64,000 nt of DNA from Candidatus Accumulibacter cognatus (GTDB taxonomy: Bacteria > Pseudomonadota > Gammaproteobacteria > Burkholderiales > Rhodocyclaceae). Below are positions 17,596 to 26,343 of this stretch, piece after piece. The stretch is from contig CP058708.1 of the NCBI GenBank assembly GCA_013414765.1, forward strand, positions 1,793,553 through 1,857,552. Reading direction: 5' to 3'. The stretch's first letter is position 1, and every line of letters begins with the position of its first letter. The translations under genes were made by a program, and so were the position numbers. Below the pieces are notes generated by a model. It saw nothing but the letters and a program-made list of their open reading frames with translations. It was not told the DNA's origin and made no database searches.

Positions 17596-18802
17596 AGGTA
17601 CCCGCTGAGAACAGCGGCACGCGTGCCAGGTGAGATGAGATGCGGTCGAGCGCCTGCGCGGTGTAACCGAAGTCGCCGCGTGCACAGTGCCATGCCGTCA
17701 TGATGGCTTCTCCGGCGTGTTCGATCCGGCTGGCCATTCGCGTCTCGTCGTCGCCAATCTTGCGCGCGAGGCGCAGGAACGATTCGCGAGTAACGTCCTG
17801 CCAGCGTTTCGAGCGCGCGAGGTTGAGTGCCAATTGGTCGTCGGCCTTGTACTGAATGGTCGAAACGAGATCGTAAGCGGGCGCAAGCCTGGCGTTTACG
17901 CCGTCAGGGTAGATCAGGCTCCAGTTCTTGAGGTGCGCATCGCCGTTACCGGAGGCAATGATGAAAACCAGTCGCCGGATAAATTCGTCCAGTTCGGATT
18001 TTCCGGCGAGTTTGGAGACCAGGTTGGCCAGCGTTTCGTAGTTGTAGCTGGCGTATTTCTGCTCCGGGTAGAGACCCAGAATCTGCGCGAAGTCCTCGAT
18101 GTGAACCCGCTTGCCCGGCGCCGGGCGGTCGAAGCGGCGGACAGCCAGAGCCGTCTGACCTCCGAATGGACTGGCTTCCGATGGCAGGCCAGAAATCTCC
18201 GCAACCGGAATCAACTGAATTTCCGGGATATCGATGCCGCTGGCCTTTGCCCAGCGCATCGTTGCCTGCTCGTTTTCGGGCACACCCGGAAAGCGGGCGT
18301 CCGGCAACTTGACGATCCAGTCGCCGCCGGTGCCGCTGACCGGGATGGTCAGTCCGCGCCCTTCGCGTCGGGCGGAAAACTTGAGCTGCACTCCGGCCAG
18401 CGAAAAATGCCAGTCGCTTTCGCCAGCGTGCTCTTCGGTCGCCTGAAGGGTTGCGCCGGCGGTTTCCGGCAACGCATCGTCGGCCATGATGCGAACAGCA
18501 CCGGGCAGATCCTCTCCCAGGTGATGGAGAAGGAAGAACTCGCGATAGACCGAAACCCCGGCCTGTCGGGCAATCAATTCGCGCAAGGGACCTTCCGGTA
18601 GAAGATTGGAAAACCACGGCGGTGTGCGTGATCGGGAGGCATGCACCTGGTCAGGATCGTCGAGAAACTGTTGCCCAAGTATCGGCCGGGGATAGGCTCG
18701 CTTGTACGATTCGACGAGCCTGAACTCGCAACCGTCGTTGCGCGTCAGGTTCAGTTGACCGACGGGGGCATCGTTGAGCCATACGCCAAGATGGTGCTCC
18801 AT
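17594..18802 (-). CDS. HipA-family serine/threonine kinase toxin
   Basis: HipA kinases phosphorylate cellular targets (glutamyl-tRNA synthetase in E. coli) and induce growth arrest. The 402-residue product has the N-terminal HipA subdomain (about 5-105), the ATP/Ser-loop region FSLAGVQLKFSA, catalytic loop SGNGDAHLKNWSL and the APAYDLV metal-binding motif, so the active site looks complete. No HipB-like HTH gene adjoins it; instead its ATG follows directly after the stop of a DUF262 gene with zero spacing, as the last member of a four-gene operon with Xre-RES. Its 3' end abuts the rnf fossil. Confidence 0.9.
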   Translation of the reverse strand: MEHHLGVWLNDAPVGQLNLTRNDGCEFRLVESYKRAYPRPILGQQFLDDPDQVHASRSRTPPWFSNLLPEGPLRELIARQAGVSVYREFFLLHHLGEDLPGAVRIMADDALPETAGATLQATEEHAGESDWHFSLAGVQLKFSARREGRGLTIPVSGTGGDWIVKLPDARFPGVPENEQATMRWAKASGIDIPEIQLIPVAEISGLPSEASPFGGQTALAVRRFDRPAPGKRVHIEDFAQILGLYPEQKYASYNYETLANLVSKLAGKSELDEFIRRLVFIIASGNGDAHLKNWSLIYPDGVNARLAPAYDLVSTIQYKADDQLALNLARSKRWQDVTRESFLRLARKIGDDETRMASRIEHAGEAIMTAWHCARGDFGYTAQALDRISSHLARVPLFSAGT

Positions 18803-20467
18803 TCAGACCGCCTCGTCGTCGACGATCAGCGACGCGATTCTCGGCCGATCGCTCTCGTCCCAGCGGGCATGGCGAGCAAGGAAGAGCTCTACGCGCGGCC
18901 GCATCCACGCGGCGCGCAACTTCAGGAAAGCGGCGCTATCGCCTTCGTCGAGAGCCTGTCGCGCGGCTGCGCTGATGCCATGCGACAGCAGGAGGCGGGA
19001 ATCATCGATCCCGGCCAGCAGGCGGCGTATGCCCCCCTGGTGTGGCGGCTGGATGAGCCGGTTGGCTGCCGATTGCAGCGCTTCCACAGCTTCGCCGGCA
19101 CGCATTGGAAAGATCTGCAACAGTGGTGATGAGTCATGGCCCGACTGGACCTGGCTCATGAGTTGCCCGGCGGCCAGCCTTTCACCGGTGATCAGGTCTC
19201 GTGGTTCGAGGCTGAACAGGGCAAGGGCCAGCAGCTTGCTCGCCGCGAAACGGAAATTGAAGCGATCGGCGACGTTGGGTATGGCCGACGGTTTTCCGCT
19301 GACCATCTCCAGCATCCCATCGACGGATCGTTCCTCACTTTCCGGGAGAATGCGCGCCAGGAGCTTGCGCGTCGAAACCGTGTCTCCCTGGTGAGCGCCA
19401 TTCAGCGCGCCGCGCCAGATCCAGCGTGCCAACAGTTCGCGCGATCGCGGCGACGGTTGGGGATGGAGCTGGAAGAACCTGCCCAGCGTCACGAACGCCT
19501 GCTTGTAAGGCAGCAGGCCGTAATGGGGGATGCCTGCATCGCTCTTGAGGAACTGGATGATCTGGCTTGCGGTGGCCGCCGTCAGCCGGTAAGCCTGTTC
19601 GGCTGCCGTGTCAGTCAGGCGTGGCGGTTCGCTGCGGGCGCTTTCCACGACGGGTAGCCCGAGCAGAACGCGCAGCAGCCGGTGCAGAATTCTTTCTTCG
19701 ATTCGCCCGAAATCCAGTTTTTCCAACTCGGAAGCAATCTGTGGGATGGTCGCTGGCCGGCTCTGAAAGCGTGAGCCGTTGAGCGCGTCGAAAACTTCGG
19801 AATCGTCGAGCGACCTGCCGGCCGAATTGATCCGATTGAAGATGTCACGCAGGATGGCCTGGTCGTCGCTGCGGACAATGTAGGCGGGGATCTCGTATTC
19901 GCGCAGGCGCCGGCCCAACTGGATTGCCATGTCGCGCCTTTGCCGACTGCCGGGCGCGGCGGCGTGTTCGAGCAACCATTGCATCAGCTTTTCCGCGTCA
20001 AGCACGACGGTCATTGGCAGCCAGCGCGACGGATCGGCGCGGCGTTTGCCGATGGCAGGAGGAACCACAAAGGCCGCCGTGTCGAGGTCGACGTACAGGG
20101 CGAAGTCGTCCGAGTCCTGGTCGGCAGCGAGCAATATCCGGGCGAGAGAGACCATTCGCTGCTGACCATCGACCACCCACAAGGCATTCTGCATCTGCGG
20201 AGCAGGCAGGGTGAGCGATCCGAAACGCACTTCGCCCGCTGGCGCCGCGGCTTCCCAGAGCAGCAGTGTTCCCACCGGATAACCCCGAAACAGGCTTTCC
20301 AGCAGGAGCCGGGCATCCATGCGGTCCCATTTGAGGCCACGCTGGAAACTGGGAATGCGAACCCGGCCGCTTGCCACCCCCTCCAGCAGATCCTGGACGC
20401 TGAAGGTCCGCGCTTCCGGACGTCTGTCGAGCAGCGCGGCCGTCGTGTGCCTGGCCGCGGTCGTCAT
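18803..20467 (-). CDS. DUF262 protein without HNH domain, in RES-HipA operon
   Basis: The 554-residue product has a complete N-terminal DUF262 domain: VRIPSFQRGLKWD, the ALWVVDGQQRMVSL box (canonical DGQQR with M for L) and DIFNRINSAGRSLDDSEVFDA. The C-terminal half is helical and ends ESDRPRIASLIVDDEAV; I see no DUF1524-type H-N-H motif, so nuclease activity is not evident. DUF262 domains are ParB-like and use NTPs or contact DNA. It is 22 bp downstream of the RES toxin and directly adjacent to hipA, so the four genes are probably one transcript. Its role in this context is unknown. Confidence 0.82.
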   Translation of the reverse strand: MTTAARHTTAALLDRRPEARTFSVQDLLEGVASGRVRIPSFQRGLKWDRMDARLLLESLFRGYPVGTLLLWEAAAPAGEVRFGSLTLPAPQMQNALWVVDGQQRMVSLARILLAADQDSDDFALYVDLDTAAFVVPPAIGKRRADPSRWLPMTVVLDAEKLMQWLLEHAAAPGSRQRRDMAIQLGRRLREYEIPAYIVRSDDQAILRDIFNRINSAGRSLDDSEVFDALNGSRFQSRPATIPQIASELEKLDFGRIEERILHRLLRVLLGLPVVESARSEPPRLTDTAAEQAYRLTAATASQIIQFLKSDAGIPHYGLLPYKQAFVTLGRFFQLHPQPSPRSRELLARWIWRGALNGAHQGDTVSTRKLLARILPESEERSVDGMLEMVSGKPSAIPNVADRFNFRFAASKLLALALFSLEPRDLITGERLAAGQLMSQVQSGHDSSPLLQIFPMRAGEAVEALQSAANRLIQPPHQGGIRRLLAGIDDSRLLLSHGISAAARQALDEGDSAAFLKLRAAWMRPRVELFLARHARWDESDRPRIASLIVDDEAV

Positions 20468-20489
20468 GGCTGTGGTCGGGTCGATGGTT

Positions 20490-21200
20490 TCACAAGCCTC
20501 CCGTTTCCTGGCGCTCCAGTCTCTCCACCAGCGGTTGCCGGCTGCCGGCCCAGGTCAGGCGGAACGACGCGGCGCGGCGCGGATTGCCGACCAGCGCCGG
20601 CCGGAAGCAGACGAGGTTGGTGCCGCCGGCGTGGCGCACGCTGGGGTAGATGATTCCCAGCGAGCCGGCGTCGAGCAGCCGTGCCGCGAGACCCTGCGAA
20701 GCGACATAGCTGCCGGGGTCGAGGCAGGCGGCAAAGGCCGGCGCGTCGCGCAGATCGTGGAACTCGCTGCTGAAATCCGCGAGCAGCTCCTGATAGTTGA
20801 CGCTGTCGTCGAAGCGGCCGATTTCCTGGTACTCGACCGTCTTGTGGAAAATGATCTCGGCCAGTGCCGTTTCCAGTTCGAAAGCGCAGTACCAGGCGCC
20901 ACGCTCGCCGTCGTTGAAGCGGCTGCCTTCGGGGCGAGGGTAGGTGAAGGCGGCATTGACGATGCGGAAGTTCGGCACGCCGAAAACCAGTTCGTCGACG
21001 CCGATTCCCGGCAGCCCGCCGCGCTCGCCGATCAGCCTCTCGTTGGTGGCGTTGTCGAGTTCGAACAGGTCGCGCAGGTGGTCGAGGTTCTCGGCAATGG
21101 CGGTCAGCACCGAATCCTCGCGCTCGGCAAAGCGCGAAGGAATCAGCCGTACCGTATCGGTCCGGCGCAAACGCGACAGGCGCGGCAGTGACGGGTTCAT
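20490..21200 (-). CDS. RES-domain toxin (NAD+-degrading type)
   Basis: RES toxins of Xre/RES type II toxin-antitoxin systems deplete NAD+ or ADP-ribosylate targets. The 236-residue product has the fold's hallmarks: an Arg early (RLIPSRF), GSRFNDGERGAWYCAFELETALAE (Arg, Tyr and Glu in the expected order), and GLAARLLDAGSLGIIYPSVRHAGG with a late Ser near the catalytic pocket. The ATG at 21200 overlaps the antitoxin stop by 4 bp (ATGA), the usual coupling for such pairs. Family call is confident; the length is at the upper end for RES toxins. Confidence 0.9.
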   Translation of the reverse strand: MNPSLPRLSRLRRTDTVRLIPSRFAEREDSVLTAIAENLDHLRDLFELDNATNERLIGERGGLPGIGVDELVFGVPNFRIVNAAFTYPRPEGSRFNDGERGAWYCAFELETALAEIIFHKTVEYQEIGRFDDSVNYQELLADFSSEFHDLRDAPAFAACLDPGSYVASQGLAARLLDAGSLGIIYPSVRHAGGTNLVCFRPALVGNPRRAASFRLTWAGSRQPLVERLERQETGGL

Positions 21201-21634
21201 ATGCCGCCGCGCCGCGCTTCGAGCAGTTTGCGAACGGTCTGCATCGCCAGCAGACCGCCGCCCAGCATGAAAGCGAGTGGCGAGCGGCCGGCAAAAATCC
21301 GGTTGCTGTTCGGCAGGCTGATCCACTCGTCGGCCAGCTTGTCGCCGTAGAGAATGTGCAAGGCCTTGTAGATGCCGATCAGGTACGAGATGCGCGTGAT
21401 CCGGTCGACTTCGAGCAGCCGGTCGGGGTTTTTCTTCCACTCGTAGAAGGCGCTGCTCGACAAGCCGCCGAGCAGCTCGCGTGCGTCTTCGTCGCGCAGC
21501 CGCCAGGCAGTGGCCAGATTGAAGAAGCCCTGTAGCGCCGACTTCGACAGACGTGCGCGCTCGGCGCGCGCATTGAGATCGACAAGAGCCGCCGGTTCGA
21601 AGCGGCTGGCAGGGTAGGCATAGGCAAGGTTCAT
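21197..21634 (-). CDS. Xre/MbcA/ParS-family antitoxin of the RES pair
   Basis: The 145-residue product has an Xre-like helical N-terminus and a C-terminal DUF2384 toxin-binding domain (YKALHILYGDKLADEWIS, SNRIFAGRSPLAFML), which in known structures inserts into the RES active site. AAAGGAG lies 9 bp before the ATG. It is the first gene of the Xre-RES-DUF262-HipA operon and is expected to repress its own promoter, which must lie just upstream at 21640-21690. Confidence 0.9.
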   Translation of the reverse strand: MNLAYAYPASRFEPAALVDLNARAERARLSKSALQGFFNLATAWRLRDEDARELLGGLSSSAFYEWKKNPDRLLEVDRITRISYLIGIYKALHILYGDKLADEWISLPNSNRIFAGRSPLAFMLGGGLLAMQTVRKLLEARRGGI

Positions 21635-21639
21635 CCTGT

Positions 21640-21685
21640 AACTCCTTTGCCGGATAGTTTATACTCCTTTTTAGGAAATTCAAGG
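21640..21685 (-). promoter_or_regulatory. Putative promoter/operator of the Xre-RES-DUF262-HipA operon
   Basis: The minus strand has TTGAAT followed about 14-16 bp later by TATAAACT, an AT-rich patch in otherwise GC-rich DNA, and a short inverted element AGT-N4-ACT within it that could serve as an operator for the Xre antitoxin. Spacing is slightly short of 17 bp, so the call is tentative. Confidence 0.4.
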
Positions 21686-21954
21686 GATTCAGCCGAGTGG
21701 CCGGGTGCCCGCGAGCCAGAATTGACGCGAGATTGATGCGCCTCCCATACTCGTCGGGGTGCGCCTGGCTTCCTCCCTTCCTCCTCTACACAGCCCAATG
21801 AACGCCGATGCCGTAGTCTCTCGGAACTTGCATTGCCTGCCGCGGTCAGCGGCCCGCATCGGCGGCGGCCTCGGGATGCTCAATGGGAAGCTCGACGTGG
21901 CGCTGATAGAGAACTTCGTCCGCCACGGCGCCGTCGATGACCGCGTCGGGCAGT
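21686..21954. other. Spacer between the toxin operon and hsdM remnant
   Basis: No intact gene. Short open frames on both strands do not resemble known proteins. It probably contains the eroded start of hsdM. Confidence 0.4.
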
Positions 21955-22508
21955 AATCTGCTGCCCAGCGCCTGGTACGAGCACCTGCTCGCCCAGCCGG
22001 AAGGCCTGGAACTGGCCGAAGCGATGGTCAGCGCCATGGAACAGATCGAGGCTCACAACGCTACGCCTGCCGGCATCCTGCCCAAGGCCTACCGGGGCTT
22101 CGAGCCGCGCCTGCTGATGGACCCAAGACCTTCAACCGCGACACCCTGAGCAATGCCACCGGCGACGTCTTCGGCAAGATCTACGAATACTTCCTCAACA
22201 AGTTCGCCCAGACCTGCTCCCAGGAAGGCGGAGATTTCTTCACGCCGCCCTCGCTTGTCCGCTTCATCGTGGGCATCTTAGAGCCGGACCGCGGCACCGT
22301 CTTCGACCCCGCCTGCGGCTCCGGCGGCATGTTCATCCAGACCGGCCACCTCATCGAACTGCAGCGCCACGCCAAACCGCACCAGCGCGGCGTCTTCCAC
22401 GGTCAGGAATAAGCCGAAACCAACGCCCACCTGGCACGCATGAACCTCGCCGTGCACGTCCTCGAAGGTGACCTCCGCATCGGCAACAGCTTCTACGACG
22501 AATAACCA
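21955..22508 (+). pseudogene. hsdM: Type I restriction HsdM, 5' fragment
   Basis: The frame reads the N-terminal helical region of an N6-adenine methyltransferase (LPSAWYEHLLAQPEGLELAE), shifts frame near 22120, then gives GDVFGKIYEYFLNKFAQ, GGDFFTPPSLVRFIVG and SAM motif I FDPACGSGGMF. A TAA follows HGQE near 22410 and another near 22503, then the insertion sequence begins. The gene is therefore broken by a frameshift and nonsense codons in addition to the insertion. The second part resumes at 24936. Confidence 0.85.
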
Positions 22509-24935
22509 CAGACAACCTGATCTCGGCGCCATGACGTTTGCACGAGTGGCATCACGAATCCGCAGTAGTTCATACGGTTAGCGCGCTGACAAAGCACTGG
22601 CGCGGGTTTATGGCGAGGGGCGTGGCAGATATTGCGAAGATACCGAAAATTGGCGATAGTCCGGTTTTTTGGCCGGCGCCACGCCGATCTTGCGGGAGAA
22701 TCGGATGCCCCAACTGCTGTTGCCGATCTTTCCGGATGCCGTGACGCCGATCAAGGACCTGCTGTCTGTCGGGAAGCAGGACGGGCGAGTCGTGTATTTC
22801 CACGGCGTCCTGCCGGTGTTTAGTCATGGGGAAGAGGATTTGGCGACCTTCCGGATGATTACGGCGCAGTTTATCGCGCAGGGTCATCTTCGGGTGGTGG
22901 ACGTGTCGCGCGCCTTCGGGGTGCCGGCGTTGAGTGTCAAGCGAGCGTTGAAGCGCTATCGGCAAGAGGGGCCGAAAGGGTTCTACGTTCCGCCGCGGCG
23001 CCGGGGTCCGGCGGTGCTGACGGCAGAGGTGTTGCAGCAGGCGCAGGCCCTGTTCGACGGCGGACAGACGGTCCCGAGCGTTGCGACAGAACTGGGGATC
23101 AAGAGCGACACCCTGTCGAAGGCGGTGCGTGCCGGACGGCTGCATGTTCCGGTGGGGAAAGGGGTCTGCGCGGTCGTCTCGAGCACCAAGAGCGAGCGGA
23201 GCGCACTCGACAGCGCGGCCCCGATGGGGGTTGGGGCGAGCAACGTGGTTGCCCGGGTGGCGGCCAGCGTGGGCGGGCTGAATGCCGTTGCTCCGCAGTT
23301 CCAGGCGGCCGTTGATGTACCGCGTGGCGGGGTGCTGTTCGCGCTGCCTGCCTTATTGGCGGTCGGATTGCTCGACGGGTCGGAGGGTCTTCCGCTGCCA
23401 GCGGGTTACTACGGGATCGACAGTCTGTTGATGTTGATTGCCTTCATGGCCCTGGCGCGACTGGAATCGGTCGAGTCTCTGCGCTCGTGTGCGCCAGGCG
23501 AGTGGGGCAAGTTACTGGGTCTCGATCGGATTCCCGAAGTGCGCACCCTGCGCGAGAAGATAGGGCTCCTGAGCCAGGGCGATCATGCCGAGAAATGGAG
23601 TGCCGACCTGTGTCGGCGCTGGATGGCGGCGGCGCCGGAACAAGCGGGCATCCTCTACGTCGACGCGCATGTGCGGGTGTATTACGGCGAGCAGACCCAA
23701 TTGCCGCGCCACTACATCGCGCGGCAGCGGCTGTGCCAGCGTGCGACCGCCGATTACTGGGTCAACGCGATCGACGGGCAGCCCTTCTTCCGGGTCACGC
23801 AATCCGTCGACCCGGGCCTGATCAAGGTTCTTGAAGGCGAGATCCTGCCTCGGCTGGAACGGGACATCCCGGGCCAGCCGAGCGCCGAAGCGCTCGCGGC
23901 CGACCCGCTGCGCCATCGCTTCACCCTGGTCTTCGATCGCGAAGGCTATAGCCCAGAGTTGTTCAAGCGTCTGAAGGCGCGTCGCGTTGCCTGCCTCTCC
24001 TATCGCAAGTACGCCGGCGACGATTGGTCGCCCGAGGAATTCGTCGACGCCACGATCGAACTTCGCCGTGGCCAGCAGGTACGCATGCGACTCGCCGAAC
24101 GGGGAACGCTGCTCGGCGGCGTGGTGTGGGTACGCGAGATACGCAAGGTCTGTGACACCGGTCGCCAGGTCGCCCTGATCAGCACGGATTACCAATCTGG
24201 CATAGGGCGCCTGGCGGCCACCCTGTTCGCCAGGTGGTCTCAGGAAAACTTCTTCAAGTATGCGCGTGAACACTTTGCCCTGGACCGCCTGGTGGATTAT
24301 CAGATGGAAGAAATTCCTGATACCGCACGCGTTGTCAACCCAGCTCGCCGAACCCTCGACGGCCAGGTTCGCGCGCTGACCAGCAAGCTCAGCCGCAGGC
24401 TCGCCCAATTCGGCGCGCTTAACCTCAACGAGACGATTGAACCAGCGAAAGTCGAGGCCTTTGTCGCGAAAAAAGCCGCTGCCCACGACGAGATCGAACA
24501 TCTGCAGGACGAACTCAAGGCCCTGAAGGAACAACGTAAAGAAACCCCCTCCCATCTCGCCCTCAAGGATTTGCCGGAAGAACAGCAGTTCCGCCGGCTG
24601 AGCACCCACAGCAAGCAGCTACTCGACACGCTCAAGATGATTGCCTATCGCGCGGAAACGGCCATGGCCAACGTCCTGGCACCGCTTCTCTCGCGCCCGG
24701 ACGAGGCACGCAGCTTGCTGCGCGCGATCTACACGACCGAAGCGGACTTGCTGCCCGATCCTAACGCCGGCACCCTGACCGTACGCCTCCACCACATGGC
24801 CAATGGCGTGTCGGACCGCGCCGTCCGCAAACTCTGTGACGAGTTGAACTCTACCAAGACGCTCTTCCCACGCTCCAACCTCCGCCTGATTCTGCAACTC
24901 GGTACGTCGCAAAATCCGTGAGATCAGGTTGTCTG
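22509..24935 (+). mobile_element. Insertion sequence, copy 1 (in hsdM remnant)
   Basis: A 2427-bp element bounded by perfect 16-bp inverted repeats, CAGACAACCTGATCTC at 22509-22524 and its complement at 24920-24935. It is flanked by the 5-bp direct target duplication AACCA (22504-22508 and 24936-24940). It carries one transposase gene. It appears identical to the copy at 39557-41983, so the transposition was recent. I cannot assign it to a named IS family from the sequence alone. Confidence 0.97.
22705..24921 (+). CDS. DDE transposase of the 2.4-kb IS (copy 1)
   Basis: This large transposase (738 residues from the ATG at 22705, which follows GGGAGA) has an N-terminal helix-turn-helix region (VDVSRAFGVPALSVKRAL near residue 68) and a second HTH-like part (SVATELGIKSDTLSKAVR). 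The catalytic core shows an RNase H-like order: first Asp in ILYVDAHVRVYYGE, second in LVFDREGYSPELF, Glu in RWSQENFFKYAREH. A coiled-coil (EIEHLQDELKALKEQRKE) lies near the C-terminus. The stop is inside the element, 14 bp before its end. An upstream TTG at 22669 is possible but lacks a ribosome site. Confidence 0.9.
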   Translation: MPQLLLPIFPDAVTPIKDLLSVGKQDGRVVYFHGVLPVFSHGEEDLATFRMITAQFIAQGHLRVVDVSRAFGVPALSVKRALKRYRQEGPKGFYVPPRRRGPAVLTAEVLQQAQALFDGGQTVPSVATELGIKSDTLSKAVRAGRLHVPVGKGVCAVVSSTKSERSALDSAAPMGVGASNVVARVAASVGGLNAVAPQFQAAVDVPRGGVLFALPALLAVGLLDGSEGLPLPAGYYGIDSLLMLIAFMALARLESVESLRSCAPGEWGKLLGLDRIPEVRTLREKIGLLSQGDHAEKWSADLCRRWMAAAPEQAGILYVDAHVRVYYGEQTQLPRHYIARQRLCQRATADYWVNAIDGQPFFRVTQSVDPGLIKVLEGEILPRLERDIPGQPSAEALAADPLRHRFTLVFDREGYSPELFKRLKARRVACLSYRKYAGDDWSPEEFVDATIELRRGQQVRMRLAERGTLLGGVVWVREIRKVCDTGRQVALISTDYQSGIGRLAATLFARWSQENFFKYAREHFALDRLVDYQMEEIPDTARVVNPARRTLDGQVRALTSKLSRRLAQFGALNLNETIEPAKVEAFVAKKAAAHDEIEHLQDELKALKEQRKETPSHLALKDLPEEQQFRRLSTHSKQLLDTLKMIAYRAETAMANVLAPLLSRPDEARSLLRAIYTTEADLLPDPNAGTLTVRLHHMANGVSDRAVRKLCDELNSTKTLFPRSNLRLILQLGTSQNP

Positions 24936-25740
24936 AACCAGAACTGATCAAGCGCTGCGACTTCGTCATGGCCAACCCGCCGTTCAACGTCAACGGTGTC
25001 AACACCGACCAGATCAGGAAGCTGCCCTGCACCCTGTGGTTTTTCTACAAGGGCAAGCCCCGGCAAGCGATGGCCAACGCCTACAACAGCCAGGACCGCG
25101 TGCTGATGATCGACGCCCGCAACGTCCATCACGTCGAATCCGCTCGCAACCACCGCTTTACCGAAGAACAACTCGCCAACCTCACCGCCATCGTCTGGCT
25201 GCACCGGGGCGAAGACCACAAGTTCTGCGAACTGGTGGCGAATGACCAGTGGACCGCCAGAAAGCACCTCGGCGAACTCGAGAGAACGTTCGCCGAACGC
25301 CGTGGCGTGCTGGGCGCCGCGCTGGCACAAGTCGAAAGTCTCGCCCGGAAAGCGACGCCGGAAGAACTCAACCGCAAGCGCAAGGACGATGACGATGCCG
25401 GCGCGCCGATCACCGCTGGGCTACTGGACGCGCAGTTGGCTGATTTCGCCGCCAGCGTTTACGCCCTGAAACCGACATCGCCACTGGCGACGCCAATTCG
25501 CGGCCCTGCTCCAGGCCACCGACCTGGAGCGCGCCACCGCCGCCCGCCCGCACGACGCCCTCGCCCTGGCCGAACAAGGCACCGGCCAGGCCCGCCTCGA
25601 AGCGCTCACCGACCCATTGCTCGCCGCCTCAAGTACATCGAAGCCGACCACCAAGCCTGTGGGCGTCTACTTGATCGGGAACTGGAACAACAATCTGCAC
25701 AATTGAGCTCGGCAGTGTTGGCGATGCGGGAAGCGGCACG
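24936..25740 (+). pseudogene. hsdM: Type I restriction HsdM, 3' fragment with internal deletion
   Basis: After the insertion sequence the methyltransferase resumes with the catalytic motif in CDFVMANPPFNVNGVN, but within a few residues jumps to LPCTLWFFYKGKP and VLMIDARNVHHV, skipping about 100 residues normally present between these blocks. The in-frame C-terminal part runs to FTEEQLANLTAIVWLHRG and a long helical tail (ERTFAERRGVLGAALAQVES). The far 3' end near 25500-25740 is frame-disturbed. The gene cannot be functional. Confidence 0.85.
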
Positions 25741-26001
25741 ATGAGCTGCTGGGTTGAAAAACTCTTGCAGGGCCTCAACCTCGCCTCGCTGAACGTCGGC
25801 GCATCGGTGCCATCACTGGAGCGCAACACGGTTCACCCGCTGCCGAGCATTGTTCCCGGCAACGACACTCTTGCGAAGTTCGACAAGGCAGTCACTCCTA
25901 TCCTTCAGCAAATCGACACGCTCGAACGGCAGATCAAACCCTTCAAATCCGCCCGCGACCTCCTCCTTCCCCGCCTGATCTCCAGCCAGCTCCGTTTATG
26001 A
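25741..26001 (+). pseudogene. hsdS: Type I specificity subunit HsdS, C-terminal remnant
   Basis: The 86-residue frame matches the end of an HsdS subunit: VEKLLQGLNLASLNVGASVP, LPSIVPGNDTLAKFDKAV and the conserved helix LERQIKPFKSARDLLLPRLIS. The two target recognition domains are almost entirely missing. It follows the hsdM remnant in the normal hsdM-hsdS order, so about 1 kb has been deleted between them. Confidence 0.75.
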
Positions 26002-26094
26002 TTCTCATCCCCTGCAAGGCATAAGTAAAAAATAAACCCTCAAGGGCGTATTTGGTTAATATCCCCTGTACGACATTTTTTTTCGGAACCTGCC

Positions 26095-26343
26095 GTGCCT
26101 TTCGTCATCACCAACCCGCAACAGCTCGGTCACACCCTGAAAGGCTTGCGCAAGCAGAAAGACCTGACGCAGGTTCAGATGGCGAAGCTGAGCGGTCTGG
26201 GCCAGAAGACCATCTCCCTGCTGGAAACCGAGCCCTGGCGCTGCAGTGTCGATAGCCTGTTGCGCTACCTGTCGGCGGTCGATGCCGCCATGAGCCTCGA
26301 TTTCATTGCCGCATTGCGCGGCAGCGGAGACGAGGCGTGGTGA
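26095..26343 (+). CDS. HipB-like HTH antitoxin
   Basis: The 82-residue product is an Xre-family helix-turn-helix protein with QLGHTLKGLRKQKDLTQVQ, MAKLSGLGQKTISLLE and a final SVDSLLRYLSAVDAAMSL, the pattern of HipB antitoxins. It starts at GTG 26095 and its end overlaps the start of a broken hipA gene. It may still repress its own promoter. An intact HipA lies elsewhere in the window (17594-18802), with no adjacent HipB. Confidence 0.8.
   Translation: MPFVITNPQQLGHTLKGLRKQKDLTQVQMAKLSGLGQKTISLLETEPWRCSVDSLLRYLSAVDAAMSLDFIAALRGSGDEAW

Noticed and set aside
23512-24609. 365-codon minus-strand frame inside the IS (also at 40560-41657)
   Set aside because: Antisense shadow of the transposase gene; present twice only because the IS is duplicated.
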